64,000 bases of DNA, from contig NZ_JABWQP020000001.1 in the NCBI RefSeq assembly GCF_014268505.2, forward strand, positions 1,116,001 to 1,180,000, read 5' to 3'. The notes beneath the pieces are model-generated. The model ran no database searches. It was not told where the DNA came from and saw nothing but the letters and a program-made list of their open reading frames with translations. This stretch comes from Pseudomonas khorasanensis (GTDB taxonomy: Bacteria; Pseudomonadota; Gammaproteobacteria; Pseudomonadales; Pseudomonadaceae). Each line of letters opens with the position of its first letter. The stretch's first letter is position 1. The translations under genes and the position numbers were made by a program. Below, in pieces: positions 58,379 through 64,000 of the stretch.

Positions 58379-60298
58379 TCACTTCATTGACTGAGCGATG
58401 ATCTGTACCAGATTCAGCTGGGTAAACGGTTTAGGCAGGCGCGGCAATTGCGCGGCGAAGCCCTCCAGCCGTTCGGCGTAACCGGTGGCCAGAATGATCG
58501 GCAAGTCCGGCTTGAGCATTCGCACGGCGTGAGCCAGTTGCGCACCGCTCATGTGCGGCATCGCCATGTCTGTGATCATCAGATCGACCACTTCCCCCTG
58601 ATCGATCAACGCCAACGCCTGGGCGCCGGAAGTTGCACCGATCACGCGGTGACCAAGATCTTCGAGCAGCAGGCTGGTGCTGGTCAGCACCAGCGAATCG
58701 TCATCGACCACCAGCACACTGAGCCTCGGCACCGTGAGCGGCGCAGCGTTTGCGTACACAGGTCGGCTGGCCGCACGCTCAAGGGCCACGGGGATCCATA
58801 ACTCGGCTGCCGTGCCATGGCCCTTCTCGCTCTTGAGAATGAACCGGCCGCCCAACTGCTCGATGAAGCCATGCACCATCGACAAGCCCAGCCCGGTGCC
58901 TTTGCCTAACCCCTTGGTGGTGAAGAACGGGTCGCGGGCGCAGGCGAGCGTGGCCTCGTCCATGCCTTCGCCGCTGTCGATCAGGCTGACGCAAACGTAA
59001 CGACCTGCCGCCAACGTCGCGTGACTTTGTTCAAGCACCACTTCTGCTTGTGCCTCAATAATCACCGTGCCGCCCTCTGGCATGGCATCGCGTGCGTTGG
59101 TCGCCAGATTGAGGATGGCCAGTTCCAGCTGATTGCTGTCGGCGAGCACCGGCTGCAAATCCTCGGGGAAGTGCGTTTCGATGCGAATCCCCGGTCCCAA
59201 CGAGCTGCGCAACAACCCGGTGATGCCTTGCACCAGTTGCGGGATATCGACCGACTCGGTCTTGAGCTCCTGACGACGGGCAAACGCCAGCATGCGCTGG
59301 GTCAGCGAGACACCGCGCAAGGCGCCCTGGGTGGCGTTTTCCAGCAAGCGGGCAATCTTCGGGGCGTCGCCAATGCGCTTCTGCACAATCTCGAGATTAC
59401 CCAGGATCACCGTCAGCAAGTTATTGAAATCATGGGCGATGCCGCCGCTGAGCTGCCCGATAGCCTGCATCTTCTGCGCCTGGAACAACGCCTCGCGGGT
59501 TTTCTCCAGCGCTTGCTGTGCCTCATGGGCCTCGGTCACATCGCGGGTGATCTTGGCAAAACCCAACAAGGCGCCGGTGTCGCCGCGAATCGCATCGACC
59601 ACCACATGGGCCAGAAAACGCGTGCCGTCCTTGCGCATTCGCCAGCTGCGATTCTCGAAACGACCTTCCCGGGTGGCGATCTCCAGCGCGCGCTGCGGCT
59701 CGCCCGCCTCGCGATCCTCGGGGGTGTAGAAAATCGAAAAATGCTGGCCGATGATCTCTTCCGGCAAATAGCCCTTGATGCGCTGGGCGCCCTGGTTCCA
59801 GTTGCTCACGCAACCATGGGGGCTGAGCATGTAAATCGCGTAATCGGTGACCCCCTGAACCAGCAGGCGGAACTGCTGTTCGCTTTGTTTGAGGGTTTCT
59901 TCGGCCATTTTGCGGTCGGTCAGATCGCGGGTGATCTTGGCGAAGCCCAGCAGTTGACCGTTGGGGTCGATGATCGGATCGATCACCACGTGCGACCAGA
60001 AGTGCGTACCGTCCTTGCGCACCCGCCAGCCTTCGCCTTCGAAACGACCTTCGCGGATCGCCGTATCGAGTGCCCGTTGCGGCATCCCCTTGGCGCGATC
60101 ATCAGCGGTATAAAAGCGCGAGAAGTGCTCGCCGAGGATTTCCGCCTCTTCGTAACCCTTGAAGCGTTTGGCGCCGGAGTTCCAGCTGGTGATGATGCCG
60201 TCGGGGTCGATCATGTAGATCGCATAGTCGACAACCGCGTCGATCAGCAGCCGGAAGCGGCTGTCTTCGATCGCTGCGGTTTTGTTGTTTTCACTCAT
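58379..60298 (-). CDS. hybrid PAS-PAS histidine kinase with receiver domain
   Basis: This is a 639-residue cytoplasmic sensor without membrane helices. Two PAS domains that are near copies of each other (residues about 12-130 and 137-255; DYAIYM, KGY and HFSxFYTxxDR in both) precede the kinase core with His289 (GGIAHDFNNLL), NLATNARDAM, DSGEGM and GTGLGLSMVHG. A C-terminal receiver domain (about 515-635) has VVDDD and MITDMAMPHMSG. Lack of a DNA-binding domain suggests phosphorelay to another protein. The start could also be a GTG at 60305-60307. It overlaps the helicase gene end, so it is translated from the repair operon as well. Confidence 0.92.
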   Translation of the reverse strand: MSENNKTAAIEDSRFRLLIDAVVDYAIYMIDPDGIITSWNSGAKRFKGYEEAEILGEHFSRFYTADDRAKGMPQRALDTAIREGRFEGEGWRVRKDGTHFWSHVVIDPIIDPNGQLLGFAKITRDLTDRKMAEETLKQSEQQFRLLVQGVTDYAIYMLSPHGCVSNWNQGAQRIKGYLPEEIIGQHFSIFYTPEDREAGEPQRALEIATREGRFENRSWRMRKDGTRFLAHVVVDAIRGDTGALLGFAKITRDVTEAHEAQQALEKTREALFQAQKMQAIGQLSGGIAHDFNNLLTVILGNLEIVQKRIGDAPKIARLLENATQGALRGVSLTQRMLAFARRQELKTESVDIPQLVQGITGLLRSSLGPGIRIETHFPEDLQPVLADSNQLELAILNLATNARDAMPEGGTVIIEAQAEVVLEQSHATLAAGRYVCVSLIDSGEGMDEATLACARDPFFTTKGLGKGTGLGLSMVHGFIEQLGGRFILKSEKGHGTAAELWIPVALERAASRPVYANAAPLTVPRLSVLVVDDDSLVLTSTSLLLEDLGHRVIGATSGAQALALIDQGEVVDLMITDMAMPHMSGAQLAHAVRMLKPDLPIILATGYAERLEGFAAQLPRLPKPFTQLNLVQIIAQSMK

Positions 60299-62621
60299 CA
60301 CACTCACCAGCCACTGTCATGGGCTGAAGTATGCGTGAATCCGCCGATTTGAAAAATACCGGTTCACTGTTGATCGCCCACCAGCGCGGCAGCAATTGCC
60401 TGATGCGGCTTTCGGCAAAGCGGTCATCGATCAGCATGACCACGCCGCGATCCTCGCGGGTACGAATCACCCGACCGGCCGCCTGCACGACTTTTTGCAA
60501 GCCCGGATACAGATAGGTGTAGTCATACCCGGCACCAAAGATGGCCGCCATGCGCCGCTTCATCTGCTCATTGACCGGGTTGAGCTGCGCCAGCCCCAAC
60601 GTGGCGATGAACGCACCGATCAGCCGCGTACCGGGCAAATCGATGCCCTCACCGAACGCGCCGCCCAGCACCGCAAATCCGACGCCCTGGCTGCCCGCGC
60701 TGAACTGGTCAAGAAACGCCTGCCGCGCGGCCTCGGCCATGCCCCTCGATTGTTGCCACTGCGTGACGTGCGGATGCCGCTCGGCCAGCAGCGTCGCGAC
60801 CTGTTGCAGGTAATCGAAACTGCTGAAGAACGCCAGATAGTTACCCGGCCGCTCGCTGAACTGACGGGCGATCAGCTCGACGATGGGCTCCAGCGAGGCA
60901 TGGCGATGATTGAAACGCGTGGAAATCTGGCTGACGATGCTCACCTGCAGTTGCTCGGCACTGAACGGCGACTCGACGTCGATGCACACCGTGTCGGCCG
61001 GGGTGCCGAGCAGGTCGGCGTAATAGTTGCGCGGACTCAGCGTGGCCGAAAACAGCACGCTGCTGCGCGCCGCTGTCAGGCGCGGCCCGATGAACGCGGC
61101 CGGCACCACGTTGCGCAGGTACAGTTGTGACAACGGTTGCTTGCGGTCGAGGTCGCGTTTGCTGATGTCGAACAGATAATGCTCGTCGTACAGCTCAGCC
61201 ACCCGGCCAAATTGCAGCAGATCGAAATAGAAGTTCTGCAGGCCGCTGTCGAGGCCTTGCGGATGCTCATTGAGATAGTCGCCAATGGCCGCGCAGCACA
61301 GCGAAATCGCTTGCAGGAGTTTGTCCGGCGCCTTGTCATACGCCTGATACGCCACCCGTTGCGGCGCGTGCAGCGCGTTCCATTCACGGTTGACCCGCTG
61401 CAGGGATTTCTTCAGTGCGGCGGGCGCAGTCTTGCGCACGGTGCCGAGATTGAACTGGTCGAGACTGGCGCTGTACATCTGGCGACCGCGCTCGACCAGG
61501 TTATGCGCCTCGTCGGCCAGCACCGCGACTTTCCATTGATTGAGCTGGGCCAGACCGAACAGCAGCGCGCTGAAATCGAAGTAATAGTTGTAGTCGGCGA
61601 CCACCACATCCGCCCAACGGGCCATTTCCTGGCTCAGGTAGTACGGACACACCGCGTGTTGCGCAGCGACTTCACGCATCGCCGCCTGATCCAGCAGATT
61701 GATCTGGCTGGCGGCTTCACGTGCCGCCGGCAGACGATCATAAAAGCCCTGGGCCAGCGGGCAGGATTCGCCATGACAGGCCTTGTCCGGATGTTCGCAA
61801 ACCTTGTCGCGGGCGATCATTTCCATGACCCGCAGCGGCAAGTCCGACGCCTGTCGGAATAACACCTGGCTGGCATCCAGCGCCAGTTTGCGCCCCGGGG
61901 TCTTGGCGGTGAGGAAAAACACCTTGTCCAGTTGCTGCGGCGCCAGTGCCTTGAGCATCGGGAACAGCGTGCCGAGGGTTTTGCCAATGCCGGTGGGCGC
62001 CTGCGCCATCAGGCAGCGTCCGGTGCTGACGGCCTTGAACACCGACTCGGCCAGATGCCGCTGGCCCGGACGGAAATCGGCATGGGGAAACGTCAGTTGC
62101 TGCGCTGCCAGATTGCGCGCCTCGCGGTGAGCCATTTCCTGCTCGGCCCACTGCAGGAACAAGCCGCACTGCGTATCGAAAAACACCTTCAGTGCCTCGG
62201 CACTGTACGACTCGAGCAGACAGGTTTCCTTTTCGCTGACAATGTCGAAATACACCAGCGCCAGGTTGATCCGCTCAAGCTGCAGTTTCTGGCACATCAA
62301 CCAGCCGTAAATCTTCGCCTGTGCCCAGTGCAACTGGCGGTGATTGGCCGGTTGCTTGCTCAGGTCGCCCCGGTAGGTTTTGACTTCTTCCAGGCAGTTT
62401 TGCGCGGGATCGTACCCATCCGCCCTGCCCTTGACCCGCAGCGTGCCGAACTCGCCTTGCAGCGCCACTTCGCTCTGGTATTTCTCGCTGCGCCGCGACG
62501 CCACGGTGCGATGCCCGGCAATGCCTTCCAGCGCCGTGGGCGATGGGGTGAAACGCAGGTCGAGGTCGCCGGTCTTGGCGGTGAACTCGCACAATGCGCG
62601 TACGGCAACGCTGTAACTCAA
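60291..62621 (-). CDS. PD-(D/E)XK nuclease / Fe-S XPD-family DNA helicase fusion
   Basis: This is a 776-residue protein. The TTG start at 62619-62621 is chosen because GGAG lies 8 bases upstream and it overlaps the FAN1 stop codon (TTGA); an ATG at 62637-62639 is possible. Residues about 55-110 carry a nuclease-like motif set: GRAD with Asp68, EVK (79-81) and QLHWAQAKIYG. The helicase follows with Walker A APTGIGKT (208-215), four cysteines for a [4Fe-4S] cluster (275, 282, 287, 325) and a DEAH box (370-373). This is the XPD/DinG/FANCJ class of 5'-3' helicases. It is in one operon with FAN1, suggesting joint unwinding and cutting of damaged DNA. Confidence 0.9.
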   Translation of the reverse strand: MSYSVAVRALCEFTAKTGDLDLRFTPSPTALEGIAGHRTVASRRSEKYQSEVALQGEFGTLRVKGRADGYDPAQNCLEEVKTYRGDLSKQPANHRQLHWAQAKIYGWLMCQKLQLERINLALVYFDIVSEKETCLLESYSAEALKVFFDTQCGLFLQWAEQEMAHREARNLAAQQLTFPHADFRPGQRHLAESVFKAVSTGRCLMAQAPTGIGKTLGTLFPMLKALAPQQLDKVFFLTAKTPGRKLALDASQVLFRQASDLPLRVMEMIARDKVCEHPDKACHGESCPLAQGFYDRLPAAREAASQINLLDQAAMREVAAQHAVCPYYLSQEMARWADVVVADYNYYFDFSALLFGLAQLNQWKVAVLADEAHNLVERGRQMYSASLDQFNLGTVRKTAPAALKKSLQRVNREWNALHAPQRVAYQAYDKAPDKLLQAISLCCAAIGDYLNEHPQGLDSGLQNFYFDLLQFGRVAELYDEHYLFDISKRDLDRKQPLSQLYLRNVVPAAFIGPRLTAARSSVLFSATLSPRNYYADLLGTPADTVCIDVESPFSAEQLQVSIVSQISTRFNHRHASLEPIVELIARQFSERPGNYLAFFSSFDYLQQVATLLAERHPHVTQWQQSRGMAEAARQAFLDQFSAGSQGVGFAVLGGAFGEGIDLPGTRLIGAFIATLGLAQLNPVNEQMKRRMAAIFGAGYDYTYLYPGLQKVVQAAGRVIRTREDRGVVMLIDDRFAESRIRQLLPRWWAINSEPVFFKSADSRILQPMTVAGECDE

Positions 62622-64000
62622 GCGCTCTGCTCCGACCATTGCACGTAGCACACGGCCACCGGCATCTGGTGCTCGTGGCAGAACTCCAGCCAGCGCAGTT
62701 GATTGTCCTGCAAACGGTCGCCGGGGCCTTTGACTTCGATCATCCGGTAGGTTTTGTGCTGCGGCCAGAACTGGATCAGATCCGGCATGCCGGCGCGGTT
62801 GGCCTTGATGTCGACCAGCAGGCGATTGAACCAGTGCTTGAGGTGCTCGGCGGGCAGGCAGGCCAACGCCTGTTCCAGCAAGGCTTCATTGAGTGCGCCC
62901 CAGAACACGAACGGCGACTGAATGCCCCACTTTTCAATGAAGCGCTGGCGGATCGTATCGGCGTAGCGGCCGTCGTCGAGTTCACCCAGGCAGGCTTGAA
63001 ACAAATCGGCGCGGCGCACAAGAAAATCTTCGCTCAACAGATCGACCGGGCCGCGCTGGAACGGGTGGAAAAACGCTCCTGGCAACGGCGCGAAGATCGC
63101 CGGCCAGCACAACAGGCCGAACAGCGAATTGATCAGGCTGTTTTCGACGTAATGCACGGGCCCATCGTCATCATGCAGGTGCGCTTGCACGTGGAATTCG
63201 ACCGACAGCGCCGGATCGGTACGCGGCAAGTGCAGGTCCAGACGCTCGACCGCACGGGCCTTGGCACGCTTGAGCGGCGGGCCTCCGAGTTTGCGTCGCA
63301 GGCGCGGCACGATGCGTTGCAGGCCTTGTTGTTCGGCGGCGCTTTGCGGTGCCTGTTCGGCCAATGTGCCCAGTTCCAGCGCCCGCGCGTATTCGCCGCA
63401 ACGTTCAAGCACACGGATCATGCGCAGTCGCGCCCCCGGGTAGGCGCAGTCACGGTAAACGCTCAGCGCCAGGGCGAAATCACCGATGCGCTCGCCATAC
63501 TCGCCGATCTGAAACAGCGCCTTGGCGCGCCGACGTTGCAGCCACGGATTGTCGAAATGCACGGCACTGATCTGTTCGACAATCTCCTGCAGCGGCTCGC
63601 CGGCCTCGAAGCGCAGTTGGCACTGGTGCAGGAACAGGCAGGCATCGACGTCTTCACGGCTGCGCAGGCCTCGAGAATCGGCGCAGAACTCGACCTTTTC
63701 ATAAGTGAAGATACCAAGGTCGGCCAGCACGAACTCGGACCAGTCCTGATAAAGGTTGCCGAAGAACATCAGGCGCAGGCGATCGCACAGATCCATCAGG
63801 GTCAGGCTGAATAGCCGGTCAGCCAATTGCGGCGCCCAGTCGCGCAGGGTTTGTGGTTCGGCGAACTGTTCGGCCAGTTGCGGCAGCCAGTCGTCCTTGC
63901 GCCCTTTCGGATGGTCGATGAAGGCGCCGAAGGCTTGCACAAGCTCGGCCTTGAGCAAGACGTCGAACAGTTCTGCCAGTGTCAGCGCCGCGTGTTCGTC
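62618..64000 (-). CDS. fan1: FAN1-type VRR-NUC structure-specific nuclease (5' end outside window)
   Basis: The frame is open to the window edge, so the first part of the gene is missing; 460 residues are visible. Upstream of an internal TTG at 63958 the frame continues with DEHAALTLAELFDV. The C-terminal VRR-NUC domain is complete: NRAGMPDLIQFWP supplies the catalytic Asp, and RMIEVKGPGDRLQDNQLRWL supplies Glu, Lys and the following Gln. The upstream helical region has TPR-like repeats. FAN1 cuts 5' flaps and unhooks interstrand crosslinks; a Pseudomonas FAN1 has been studied structurally. Its stop codon overlaps the helicase start. Confidence 0.93.
   Translation of the reverse strand, partial: DEHAALTLAELFDVLLKAELVQAFGAFIDHPKGRKDDWLPQLAEQFAEPQTLRDWAPQLADRLFSLTLMDLCDRLRLMFFGNLYQDWSEFVLADLGIFTYEKVEFCADSRGLRSREDVDACLFLHQCQLRFEAGEPLQEIVEQISAVHFDNPWLQRRRAKALFQIGEYGERIGDFALALSVYRDCAYPGARLRMIRVLERCGEYARALELGTLAEQAPQSAAEQQGLQRIVPRLRRKLGGPPLKRAKARAVERLDLHLPRTDPALSVEFHVQAHLHDDDGPVHYVENSLINSLFGLLCWPAIFAPLPGAFFHPFQRGPVDLLSEDFLVRRADLFQACLGELDDGRYADTIRQRFIEKWGIQSPFVFWGALNEALLEQALACLPAEHLKHWFNRLLVDIKANRAGMPDLIQFWPQHKTYRMIEVKGPGDRLQDNQLRWLEFCHEHQMPVAVCYVQWSEQSA

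Noticed and set aside
59021..60352. 443-codon frame opposite the hybrid kinase
   Set aside because: Antisense to conserved PAS and kinase motifs; no independent support.

Overview
This window is a stretch of Pseudomonas chromosome, most likely from the P. fluorescens group. The evidence is high GC coding DNA, the two REP repeat families typical of that group (arms reading GTGGGAGCGAGCCTGCTCGCG and GTGGGAGCTGGCTTGCCAGC), and gene families such as Gcd, OprB, OprD and ProP. I see no tRNA, rRNA, CRISPR array, insertion sequence or prophage gene. About 55 real genes fill both strands. Most are metabolic, transport and regulatory genes of the accessory genome.

Layout. At 0-1.2 kb are a cut-off EamA transporter and two small hypothetical genes. 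At 1.4-3.7 kb is a folE / DUF3833 lipoprotein / SDR / DUF6482 operon. At 3.8-9.1 kb are a DUF1206 membrane protein, a divergent Nramp-like transporter, an exported alpha/beta hydrolase, a LysR regulator and a glutathione transferase. At 9.3-15.4 kb are a PNPOx-FAD-ferredoxin fusion enzyme, a GabP-like permease and a TonB-dependent receptor. At 15.7-18.4 kb is a nemR-type regulon (TetR, DJ-1/PfpI protein, Old Yellow Enzyme). At 18.6-24 kb are a Fe-S cryptochrome/photolyase, a diguanylate cyclase, a LysR regulator and an MFS transporter. At 24.3-30.1 kb are a periplasmic molybdenum hydroxylase with its tri-haem cytochrome, a second OYE and a short AraC regulator. At 30.2-37.1 kb is a signalling module: a 1752-residue kinase-like/ATPase/histidine kinase, a response regulator with two DNA-binding domains, and a receiver-only protein. 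At 37.1-40.9 kb are a TetR regulator, a third OYE, an SDR and a quinone-oxidoreductase-like MDR protein. At 41-48 kb are gcd, oprB, proP and a FadL-type porin. At 48-57.2 kb are an AI-2E transporter, an amidase, an OprD porin, PatB, an SDR, a Yip1 protein and a CPA1 antiporter. At 57.4-64 kb are two hypothetical proteins, a hybrid PAS kinase, a nuclease-helicase fusion and the 3' part of a FAN1 nuclease.

How the genes connect. Three copies of an inverted repeat TATACA-N12/13-(T/C)GTA(C/T)A, each preceded by AAACC, lie before folE, between folE and the DUF3833 gene, and before the cryptochrome gene. This matches the operator I recall for the light-responsive MerR/LitR-type PplR regulators of P. 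putida. It implies that these two loci 15 kb apart form one light regulon whose regulator is outside the window. Three copies of a TAGACCAGTCG-core palindrome tie tetR, the DJ-1 gene and the first OYE into an electrophile-response regulon. At the right end, a FAN1 nuclease gene overlaps an Fe-S XPD/FANCJ-type helicase fused to a PD-(D/E)XK nuclease domain, which looks like a compact bacterial crosslink-repair pair.

Most unusual points: a 90-bp REPIN inserted in frame inside the kinase-like domain of the giant sensor; the response regulator with two different DNA-binding domains next to that sensor; the FAN1/Fe-S helicase operon; and the two operator families that define regulons across the window. 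Starts were chosen by ribosome-binding site and context, and several differ from the longest possible frame. Functions were assigned by reading the sequence, without database searches.
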